Source: Bdellovibrionales bacterium
GTDB taxonomy: Bacteria > Bdellovibrionota > Bdellovibrionia > Bdellovibrionales > UBA1609
DNA: 6,343 nt
Reading direction: 5' to 3'
Assembly: GCA_020435185.1 (NCBI GenBank)
Contig: JAGRAA010000090.1
Location: 1 to 6,343 of the forward strand
Shown here: positions 1 through 6,343 of the stretch, piece by piece
How positions within the stretch are numbered: position 1 is the first letter of the stretch
Layout: each line of letters begins with the position of its first letter
Notes under the pieces: generated by a model
What the model was told of the DNA's origin: nothing
The model's input: the letters and a program-made list of their open reading frames with translations, nothing else
Databases searched by the model: none
Position numbers and translations under genes: made by a program

Positions 1-2
1 CC

Positions 3-179
3 CATGAACACTCTCCTGCGCAAAGAGCGGGAGTTGAAAAAAAGATATTGAGTTTTAGGGAGTTCTTCAAGGAGCGCACGACTCTCCATCAAGTAGATCT
101 TAGTAAAAACTGGGAGGATTTTGTTAAAAGAAGAGACCCTCTTTCTAGAAGAGTCATTCAAGGCTACAAAGGAATTTGA
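3..179 (+). CDS. C-terminal tail of an unidentified plus-strand protein (partial)
   Basis: A plus-strand frame is open from the left edge of the window to a TGA at 177-179, giving 58 residues with no internal stop. There is no in-frame ATG, so the start lies outside the window. The peptide reads like a natural protein end: it is rich in Lys, Arg and Glu with spaced aromatic residues (FREFFKER near the start, NWEDFVKRRDPLSRR later) and finishes in IQGYKGI. No family is recognised from this fragment. The gene converges with the protease gene, with 144 bases between the two stops. The main doubt is length: 58 codons open by chance is possible, but the other plus-strand frames here close quickly and the amino-acid composition is coding-like. 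Confidence 0.5.
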   Translation, partial: HEHSPAQRAGVEKKILSFREFFKERTTLHQVDLSKNWEDFVKRRDPLSRRVIQGYKGI

Positions 180-323
180 TTCTTCCCATTAATCCCAACT
201 AAAACTCAATGAAGATTTCAAAAACTAAAGAAATACACCCTCCATCTCACTTCAAAGAATAGGCTGAAGATCTCCATACATACTTCGAGGCTCTCTTCAG
301 CTACTCTTCCGGGCGCACAATAA
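180..323. other. spacer between convergent genes
   Basis: These 144 bases separate the TGA of the plus-strand partial gene from the TAA of the minus-strand protease gene. Only very short open frames (under about 20 codons) occur on either strand. The spacer contains one clear inverted repeat (263-301) and ends in a TTAATTAA-type AT-rich palindrome that overlaps the protease stop codon. I see no GC-rich hairpin followed by a T-run in either direction, so no classical intrinsic terminator can be assigned. Confidence 0.6.
263..301. repeat. 8-bp perfect inverted repeat, weak candidate terminator
   Basis: GCTGAAGA at 263-270 is matched exactly by TCTTCAGC at 294-301, leaving a 23-base loop. Four of the eight pairs are G-C. 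The repeat begins about 23 bases past the protease stop codon, where a transcript-end hairpin would be expected. However, the bases that follow on the minus strand (CTATTCTTTG) are only mildly T-rich and the loop is long. It may be a weak or Rho-assisted 3' end structure, or chance. Confidence 0.3.
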
Positions 324-3300
324 TTAATTAATCAACGGAACGCGAATGATTTTATCGCGACAATTATAATCAAGGTAAGACACTCCATGAAGATCGTCTT
401 TAAAGGCTTGATCCACTTTTACACAACCTTCTCCTGATTTCAATCGTAACTGGGCAGGAGCATAAACTCCCAGGAGTTTACTCCCTTCGTAATAAGGCAC
501 CACAAATCTCACGCCATTCGCAAAACCGGATCCCTCTGTTGTATAAAGCGTAGGGACAAAATCTGCGAACTCATTATTTCTACTTCCAATTATAAACGGA
601 AAATTCACCGTATTCGTTGAAGCATCAGGATAAAATGTATAACGCCTTAAACTCGTATAGGAAGCCTGCTGTCTTGTCATGTCATGAAATTGCATTTCAG
701 AGTTTGTAAGCACAAAAACGGAGGCCCCGATTTTTTCTCCATAAAACCCAAATCGAGCCCAAAGAGCCGAATCAAATTGGTCTCGCAAAGGCCCAACAGA
801 AGTGTCAATAAACTTTTGATCTCCGCCTGCTATCATTGAGACACGGTTTTCATCAAACTTTTGTTGATCAAACCAAAAAGTCCCGTTGTACCGGCCTTTA
901 TTATTATCTAATGAGAATACACTCCCTACTCGAGTCTGAAGTAAATTTCTGTATTGATCTGAATGAGTAAATAAATCCACCTCTTTGATGTTTTCTACTT
1001 TGCCGTTATAAATCTCACCCACTGCGTATTCAGCATAATAAGAGGAGAAGTTTTGATGGGACTCTTGCCCCTTGACCATAAGAACAGGCACACGTCCTTG
1101 ACTCAACTGTTCTCGATTGGCTGCTAAACCATCAATGATGTCATAACCCTCTGGACTCGATACCGCTTGTAAACCTTTTTCATAATCTAAATAATAAAAT
1201 CGAATTTCTGGTTCATTAAAATACTGATAACGCTTATCGATATTTCTGTTCTTCCAGGTCTTTCTCAGAGAAGGTTTAGCTTCGGGGTCATAACCAAACC
1301 CTACCCAGCTAGGCACTTTTTTGTCCCCAACTCTTAACCACTGAACTTCATTAGATCCACTCGGGTTCCAAGGCATCTGCGTTCTAACCCCATCTAAAGT
1401 GAGCAGATGTTTAAGTTTTAAATTTTCATCGAAAATATAGACGAACGCCGGTGACGTTTCATTGCCAACCATAGAACGGTCATCGGTAAAGGACACAACA
1501 TATTCGCTCTTTCCATCAAAATCTATATCAATTCTAGAAGTGTTATTTAGAACTCTACCTTTTGCTTGAAATTTATCAATAAATTCACTTTCTGCGACCA
1601 CACTATAAGGTGCTGACTGCGAATCAAGATGACGATCTTGCCTCATAAGATATAACTTCCATTTATCTTCTTTCTTCTGAAGTAATAAATAATCTACGAA
1701 ATCCAAATTTTGATCTAAAACATGATCAATAGGAAGAGTATCAGTACGTGCGCTAGGCAAATTGCTCACTGCTAACTCAAAAGCTCCTTCTGGGATTTCA
1801 TCTTTGCTTACTGGAACAACAATCTCTAAGGGGATAACAAACTCTCTGTGTAATTTTCCATCTATAAAAACACTAACCATAAACTCTAGATCTGAAGATA
1901 TCTGTGAAACAAAAGGATCTTCTATATATATTTTTCCATGAATAACCTTTTCTTGACCTTGTGGCCATCCAGCAAACTGCGATTGAAGCAATTGAATACT
2001 CTTCGGTTCAGGCTGTCCTTCAAAAGCTGGAATATTCTTAACAACCAAAGACACGTTTTTAGATGTTCCCAACCAAAAGTTTTTTAATTCAAAATCAAAG
2101 TTCAACTCGGATTGCTTTCTATTCCACACAATCACCGACTTTTCCTTCTTTAAAGGCAAGATCAATGTTTGCGGCTCTACTTTATATGCATTTTTAATAC
2201 TTAGATTTCCAGACAATGTATACTTTCGATAAAGCTCTTTTCTTTCCTCAATAGGTAATTGAGGGGGTGCTTCATGAGGATTCACCGTCACAGCCTTTAC
2301 TGGTCTTTGATGAGGACGAGCCCCTAAAATCAAACGAGGGTAAATTTCTTCTTTGGGTATTTTTTGACTCAACAACTCGGCCACCGCACAACTCACAAAA
2401 GGTGTTGCCTGTGAAGTCCCATGAAGATATTCAAAATTACCTTGTAAGTACTCTGAAGAAAAATAATCCCTAAACCTTACCGAACGAATTTCTCGCGGCC
2501 AAGTGGACAAAATATCTAACCCTGGAGCTGCAATATCTACCCCTGGACCATAATTAGAAAAATAAGAGATTGCTCCATCAGGATCGTGTGATGCCACGCA
2601 AATGACTCCAGGGTAAGCGCATGGTCTCAATAATGCTTTGGTAGAGTCATTCCCAGCTGCGGTGACAATAATAATTCCTCTCTGTTGCGCCTCTTCAATA
2701 GCACTTCTAAAAAGCTCTGAATCCGTCGCCTGAGGCCAACCTAAAGACAAATTAATAACATCTGCTTTATTGTGAATGGCATAAAAAATTCCGCGAGCAA
2801 TTTTATCTCCCAAATTCTTAGTGCTTCTTTTCTGATCCGGCTCTGTAGGCTCCACTGGAGAAATATTCAAACTTAAGGGCTTTGTTGGTTCATTGGGAGC
2901 AATTGACAAGACTTGGACAGGCAAAATTTCAGCATTCTCTGTACAGCCTCGAATTCCTCCGTTCCCACTATTTGCAGCAATAATTCCAGCCACATGAGTT
3001 CCGTGTCCTTGTTTATCTCCAAAATCTGGAAACCCCATGATTCCAGCCGTATTAATTTCACGCTTCTTCTTGGGACCTCTCCCTCCATCATCTTCTTCTT
3101 TTTGCGCTAAAGTCGACCATCCTTGACAATCCAATGGATAACCGTTGCCATCAAGATCTACTTCCGGGTTATTTGTATCAAACCAAATTTTTTCACATTC
3201 TAATCTGCGTGTGTCTGAACAGTCCTTTTCAGGATTATCCGGACACAACAAACACTGTTTAAACTTTTCAAAGGCTTTGCATTCGGTAGGATGGGTAACA

Positions 3301-3659
3301 ATCTTTCCTTGAAGATCAAAATGCCCCTTATCTATACCTGTATCCAACACAGCAATCCTCACTTTTCTCCCTAATTTGTTTTGCTTGAAGAAAGTAGGTT
3401 CGATATCTAAAGGTCCGCGATCAGCAGGTACGGGTAAAAATCGACTAGTTCTAAAATCAATCTCAACAGTTCTCGGTCTAAGATTATTACTCAAACCCCA
3501 TTGTTGATATTCTAACTCATCTTTAGGAGTTGTACTCGGCGTCGTCGTCGAAGACATATCTTGATTTATACAATAAGCATTTTCAATTGATGCAACTATA
3601 AAAAACACAGCTAAACATTGAAATAAACCTAATTTAAATTTTATTTTATCTACTCTCAT
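324..3659 (-). CDS. exported subtilisin-like (S8) serine protease with large C-terminal extension
   Basis: This is a predicted secreted endopeptidase of the subtilase family, 1111 residues, about three to four times the size of a minimal subtilisin. Residues 1-30 form a signal peptide (basic N-region, hydrophobic core about 10-25), followed by a Ser/Thr/Pro linker (36-45). The catalytic domain runs from QQWGL (52-56) to about 493. Its Asp is D106 (AVLDTGID), its His H219 (GHGTHVAG), its Ser S416 (GTSQATP) and its oxyanion Asn N337 (AAGN), so it should be active. A cysteine-rich, calcium-loop-like insertion separates Asp and His (113 residues apart), and a Pro-rich insertion follows at about 251-282. 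C347 and C354 could form a disulfide. Residues 494-1111 are beta-rich, with DIDFDGKSE (711-719) resembling an FG-GAP/VCBS calcium loop. The ATG at 3659 is supported by GGGAG six bases upstream and a four-base overlap with the preceding gene. The S8 assignment is firm; substrate and final location are unknown. Confidence 0.95.
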   Translation of the reverse strand: MRVDKIKFKLGLFQCLAVFFIVASIENAYCINQDMSSTTTPSTTPKDELEYQQWGLSNNLRPRTVEIDFRTSRFLPVPADRGPLDIEPTFFKQNKLGRKVRIAVLDTGIDKGHFDLQGKIVTHPTECKAFEKFKQCLLCPDNPEKDCSDTRRLECEKIWFDTNNPEVDLDGNGYPLDCQGWSTLAQKEEDDGGRGPKKKREINTAGIMGFPDFGDKQGHGTHVAGIIAANSGNGGIRGCTENAEILPVQVLSIAPNEPTKPLSLNISPVEPTEPDQKRSTKNLGDKIARGIFYAIHNKADVINLSLGWPQATDSELFRSAIEEAQQRGIIIVTAAGNDSTKALLRPCAYPGVICVASHDPDGAISYFSNYGPGVDIAAPGLDILSTWPREIRSVRFRDYFSSEYLQGNFEYLHGTSQATPFVSCAVAELLSQKIPKEEIYPRLILGARPHQRPVKAVTVNPHEAPPQLPIEERKELYRKYTLSGNLSIKNAYKVEPQTLILPLKKEKSVIVWNRKQSELNFDFELKNFWLGTSKNVSLVVKNIPAFEGQPEPKSIQLLQSQFAGWPQGQEKVIHGKIYIEDPFVSQISSDLEFMVSVFIDGKLHREFVIPLEIVVPVSKDEIPEGAFELAVSNLPSARTDTLPIDHVLDQNLDFVDYLLLQKKEDKWKLYLMRQDRHLDSQSAPYSVVAESEFIDKFQAKGRVLNNTSRIDIDFDGKSEYVVSFTDDRSMVGNETSPAFVYIFDENLKLKHLLTLDGVRTQMPWNPSGSNEVQWLRVGDKKVPSWVGFGYDPEAKPSLRKTWKNRNIDKRYQYFNEPEIRFYYLDYEKGLQAVSSPEGYDIIDGLAANREQLSQGRVPVLMVKGQESHQNFSSYYAEYAVGEIYNGKVENIKEVDLFTHSDQYRNLLQTRVGSVFSLDNNKGRYNGTFWFDQQKFDENRVSMIAGGDQKFIDTSVGPLRDQFDSALWARFGFYGEKIGASVFVLTNSEMQFHDMTRQQASYTSLRRYTFYPDASTNTVNFPFIIGSRNNEFADFVPTLYTTEGSGFANGVRFVVPYYEGSKLLGVYAPAQLRLKSGEGCVKVDQAFKDDLHGVSYLDYNCRDKIIRVPLIN
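3570..3659 (-). other. signal peptide of the S8 protease
   Basis: Residues 1-30 have a basic N-region (R2, K5, K7, K9), a hydrophobic stretch from about L10 to I25, and a short polar end. Two signal peptidase I sites fit the small-residue rule at -3/-1: after S24 (V-A-S) or after C30 (A-Y-C). C30 sits where a lipoprotein cysteine might, and an STTTPSTT-type linker follows, but the preceding residues N-A-Y do not match the lipobox consensus. Sec export with type I cleavage is therefore the better reading. Confidence 0.8.
3656..3659 (-). other. ATGA stop-start overlap between the two minus-strand genes
   Basis: The four bases read ATGA on the minus strand: ATG opens the protease and TGA closes the upstream gene, one frame apart. 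Such overlaps are a common mark of genes in one operon with coupled translation. The two proteins are then expected to be made in linked amounts. Confidence 0.9.
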
Positions 3660-6343
3660 CGGAAGCTCCCATGGGATTTATAAAGCTCTGTATTCAATAC
3701 ACCTGTATCTTTAGAGTATAAATTAATTACCCCGTTTGCCGTTTCAAACATGTCCCCAGGATCTCCTAAAGTATTTCCAAAAAACTCCAAATCTCCATCT
3801 TCTTCACCATTACGAAAGCCATTGACCCTAACTGTCAGCAAATAATTCTCTTTTCCTATATATTCTAATATATTTTTTAATGGGATAATTTTAAGAAGCT
3901 CATCTAGGGTTAACGTCATCCATTCTGTTTGATCGACTCGACTCTCCCTTGGAAATCCTCTTTTCGCCTGTAAAAAGCCAACAAACCACCCCGAGAGACA
4001 CTCATAAAGGGTTTGATAACGATAAGATATATTATGAGATGGATTCATATCAGCATCGGATTCATGTTCCTCTACACATCTTTGCATATACATCCGAGTT
4101 CCATTTTCAAGACTTCCCCCTCCAAGAAGACTTAAAAAACGATCATAAAAAACTTTATCACTCGCCAAGTACTTGCCATGATTTGGGTCCTGATATCCTG
4201 ACCGCAAATAGTCCACACCAAGATCAACATGAGTCGCTAGTCTTTCAAACAGTGTTAATAACAAAGGAACAGGGTGAGGGTTCTTTAAATTTTTATGATC
4301 TAAATTGTCATATTCTGCAGACTGAAAAAGATCTTTAATTTTATCCATGCCCGATTCGCTAATCGCTAACGAGGCCGTTATTCTATAGAAATCTATAGAT
4401 TTCAAAGAGGAAAAATTATTTATATCAATGATATTGTAAGAGCCTAAATCGCTAAACTTATCGTTTATTCTATTGAGAATTGCAAAAAATTCATCGGGAG
4501 AGGTTTTCCATCCCCCCCATACATCTTTGATAATACTCACGCTAGGGTAAGTTTCTCCATTTCTGGTAAGATCTGTTTCACTGGTGATTAATCTCCAATT
4601 CGCAGATCCAAAGGGCTTATTCGAAGGATTAGGATCATCTGTAGAAGCAATGACTCCTGATTTTTCAAGCCATCCATCCAAAACATCACTAAATAAACCT
4701 AACCAGTCTCCACCTCTTAAGGAACCCTTTCTATAAGAATAAACTTCCACGAGTTCATCTTCAGGCTTCAAGTCTGGGTAGTCAGGATTGGCCGGGTACA
4801 ACAATTTTAAATATTCACCCTCTTCAAAATCTTCAGTTTTATTCCACAAAAATTTAGTGGTGACTTTCTGTGATTCAAGATTAATATCTACTCCAAATTG
4901 GTTATCTTTAAAATTCGCACCCAGAAGTTCACCATCATTTTCAAGTAAAACATAACGAATACTTGCAGTAAGGTTCTCTCTACGATCATTGTGTTTAATA
5001 TGCTCTTTTTTAGACTCTTCATCTGAAACAGCATCAAATTCGGCTGGAGTTAATGAAACATCAGGATTATAGTCTAAGACATAAACCTTAGATTTCAGTT
5101 TGCTGGATTTTCCTTCTGCGCGTATTCTTAAAATGTTTAAAAAGTAATTAAGATCAAACTGGATTCCTGCTATATCATCGTCACCTTTTCTAAAGCTGAC
5201 CTGAAGACCATCCTTTGTTCTCGTAATGACAGTTTGGTGCAAAAACACATGCTGCAAATCGAGCCCCAATCGAATATTCGTGACATAACTGACGGGATCC
5301 AACCCCATCAAAGTCGCCACATTTGAGGTTCCAGACAAAAAGCCACCAACTCCAATACTATCAGTGACCGTTAATACCTCTCCAAGCTTTAACTGCTTCA
5401 TAAACTCATCAAAAGGATGAAGACAATTTTTTAAAATGGGTTTTTCAGAACTATCTTGAGGATGATTGGCAATGATTTCGTCATTTTCTTTCGCTATTTT
5501 TTCACACTGAGCTTTCATGTCAAACTGAGTGATAAGTCCTTCACCTAAACCATTCATAAAGTTGGGAACATATATTTTAGTCCAATCCACCGAGTCTGCC
5601 TCTTTTAGACTCGCCACGGGTTTTACATGTACATAGTTGCGATAAACCTTTACGTTTCCCATAGCCGCAGGACTAAAATTTTCTAGGCCATCGAGGGCTC
5701 TAAAATATCCCAAAGAAAATCCAGCGCTCACCGTATCCACTAATTGTATTGAAGCTGTAGAGCCAAAAAATGTTCCCGTGGTCACGTGCCTGGATGTATT
5801 CAATGAAATATCAGCAACCGGCCCTCCCCAACTCTCTACATCCAAATATAAGGGCTCCCAGGGTTTTTCTTGAATATGCTTCATCACTCTTTTTTTAAGC
5901 TCTTCTCTTCTATTGTCAGCTAAATCAGAGATGCCTTGAATCACAAGTTTTTCATTAATTTTATTTAAACCCTCTTTAATCAAAGAAGTAATTCCCGTAA
6001 TTTTAACATAACGAAACAAATCCCCGTCTTGTATAGGTGACTCTCTGTCTCCATGTCCAAACCGCTGCGGATATCCTGGTATTCTCTCTACGGTCAGTTT
6101 GCCTTTGTCCAAATATTGATTAGAGATCTTCAAAGAAGGGAGTTCATAATTATACTTCTGTTTCACATCAAATAATTTATAAAGATTATCTACGCAATGT
6201 AAGACTTTTGCTTTTGCCCACCCTTCAAGCTCTTTAGGATAATGGGCATACTCTATCATCTCATCCCAGTCTTCCTTAGAAAGCGACTGTGCCATTCTTC
6301 TCACAATCCACTTCGCATCTTGATAAGTGGTTAACCTAAAAGC
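3656..6343 (-). CDS. large protein of unknown family, 5' end missing (partial)
   Basis: 895 codons are visible, ending in TGA at 3658-3656. The frame stays open to the right edge. A GTG at 6304 could formally serve as a start, but 13 further codons before it (ending YQDAKWI) read smoothly into the protein and no start signal is evident, so the real start is most likely outside the window. Residue numbers here count from that GTG. I do not recognise a family. Visible: a mixed helical part (1-150), alternating amphipathic strands rich in Gly/Ser/Thr (about 160-230 and 311-400), an acidic, lysine-rich linker (about 415-445), another strand-rich part (445-530), a more helical part (600-820) and a short acidic C-terminal beta region. 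Five cysteines are seen; four make two similarly spaced pairs (C267/C294, C743/C769), suggesting disulfides and hence export. Its stop overlaps the protease start by four bases, implying a joint role. Function is not assigned. Confidence 0.85.
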   Translation of the reverse strand, partial: AFRLTTYQDAKWIVRRMAQSLSKEDWDEMIEYAHYPKELEGWAKAKVLHCVDNLYKLFDVKQKYNYELPSLKISNQYLDKGKLTVERIPGYPQRFGHGDRESPIQDGDLFRYVKITGITSLIKEGLNKINEKLVIQGISDLADNRREELKKRVMKHIQEKPWEPLYLDVESWGGPVADISLNTSRHVTTGTFFGSTASIQLVDTVSAGFSLGYFRALDGLENFSPAAMGNVKVYRNYVHVKPVASLKEADSVDWTKIYVPNFMNGLGEGLITQFDMKAQCEKIAKENDEIIANHPQDSSEKPILKNCLHPFDEFMKQLKLGEVLTVTDSIGVGGFLSGTSNVATLMGLDPVSYVTNIRLGLDLQHVFLHQTVITRTKDGLQVSFRKGDDDIAGIQFDLNYFLNILRIRAEGKSSKLKSKVYVLDYNPDVSLTPAEFDAVSDEESKKEHIKHNDRRENLTASIRYVLLENDGELLGANFKDNQFGVDINLESQKVTTKFLWNKTEDFEEGEYLKLLYPANPDYPDLKPEDELVEVYSYRKGSLRGGDWLGLFSDVLDGWLEKSGVIASTDDPNPSNKPFGSANWRLITSETDLTRNGETYPSVSIIKDVWGGWKTSPDEFFAILNRINDKFSDLGSYNIIDINNFSSLKSIDFYRITASLAISESGMDKIKDLFQSAEYDNLDHKNLKNPHPVPLLLTLFERLATHVDLGVDYLRSGYQDPNHGKYLASDKVFYDRFLSLLGGGSLENGTRMYMQRCVEEHESDADMNPSHNISYRYQTLYECLSGWFVGFLQAKRGFPRESRVDQTEWMTLTLDELLKIIPLKNILEYIGKENYLLTVRVNGFRNGEEDGDLEFFGNTLGDPGDMFETANGVINLYSKDTGVLNTELYKSHGSFR
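3666..3670 (-). promoter_or_regulatory. ribosome binding site of the protease gene, inside the upstream gene
   Basis: On the minus strand GGGAG lies six bases before the ATG at 3659, a near-ideal Shine-Dalgarno position. It falls within the last codons of the upstream gene (the Gly-Ser-Phe-Arg end), so ribosomes finishing that gene pass directly over it. Together with the ATGA stop-start overlap this supports both the chosen start and translational coupling. Confidence 0.75.

Noticed and set aside
13..33. Hairpin CTCCTGC / GCGGGAG with a seven-base loop, near an A-run
   Set aside because: On the plus strand it is followed by As, not Ts. On the minus strand the T-run comes before the hairpin instead of after it. 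It also lies inside the probable plus-strand coding tail, so it is not a terminator.
176..221. Imperfect inverted repeat TTGATTCTTC / GAAGATTTCAA just after the plus-strand stop
   Set aside because: The stem has a mismatch and a bulge and no T-run follows, so it is too weak to call as a terminator.
321..332. TAATTAATTAAT palindrome as an operator or promoter element
   Set aside because: It overlaps the protease stop codon between converging genes, where no transcript is expected to start, and such AT runs are frequent by chance in this composition.
2267..2473. 68-codon plus-strand open frame opposite the protease catalytic domain
   Set aside because: It overlaps the codons around the catalytic Ser motif, which fix the minus-strand reading. 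Its composition is low-quality, so it is antisense noise.
2873..3110. Short open frames on both strands (2873-3091 minus, 2913-3110 plus) over the protease His region
   Set aside because: Both are out of frame with the GHGTHVAG-coding sequence and show no features of real proteins.
3949..4338. 129-codon plus-strand open frame opposite the unknown protein
   Set aside because: It lies wholly antisense to a long, well-supported gene. Its peptide is rich in His, Gln and scattered aromatic residues with no domain-like pattern, and no ribosome binding site is evident. It is most likely a shadow.
5890..5896. A7 run on the coding strand (Leu-Lys-Lys-Arg region) as a programmed frameshift site
   Set aside because: The run is placed as CTT AAA AAA AGA, which does not fit the X XXY YYZ slippery pattern in the zero frame. 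Reading continues for more than 700 codons without disruption, and A-runs are common in AT-rich genes.

Overview
The window is AT-rich bacterial DNA, roughly 40% GC by eye, and almost all of it is protein-coding on the minus strand. It holds the 3' end of a two-gene minus-strand unit and, at the left edge, the probable tail of a convergent plus-strand gene. The signal peptide, the many paired cysteines and the very large exported proteins point to a bacterium that sends big multidomain proteins into the periplasm or beyond. The style of the proteins would fit Bdellovibrionota or another delta-proteobacterial-type Gram-negative, but no marker gene is present, so this placement is a low-confidence inference.

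Layout from right to left, in the direction of transcription: (1) 6343 to 3656, a large gene of unknown family. It is cut by the window edge, with 895 codons visible and no stop before the edge. (2) 3659 to 324, a complete 1111-residue subtilisin-like (S8) serine protease with a signal peptide, an intact Asp/His/Ser triad and Asn oxyanion residue, two unusual insertions in the catalytic domain and a C-terminal region of about 620 residues with an FG-GAP/VCBS-like calcium motif. The stop of (1) and the start of (2) share the four bases ATGA, and the ribosome binding site of (2) lies inside (1), so the two are very probably translated as a coupled pair. (3) 180 to 323, a 144-base spacer between converging genes, containing an 8-bp perfect inverted repeat but no convincing intrinsic terminator. 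(4) 1 to 179, an open plus-strand frame that looks like the last 58 residues of another gene.

The most interesting point is the coupled pair. An exported S8 protease without a recognisable I9 prodomain is expressed in tandem with a large cysteine-paired protein that I do not recognise. The neighbour could be a substrate, a chaperone or inhibitor acting in trans, or a structural partner; the sequence alone does not decide. No RNA gene, mobile element or CRISPR array was seen.
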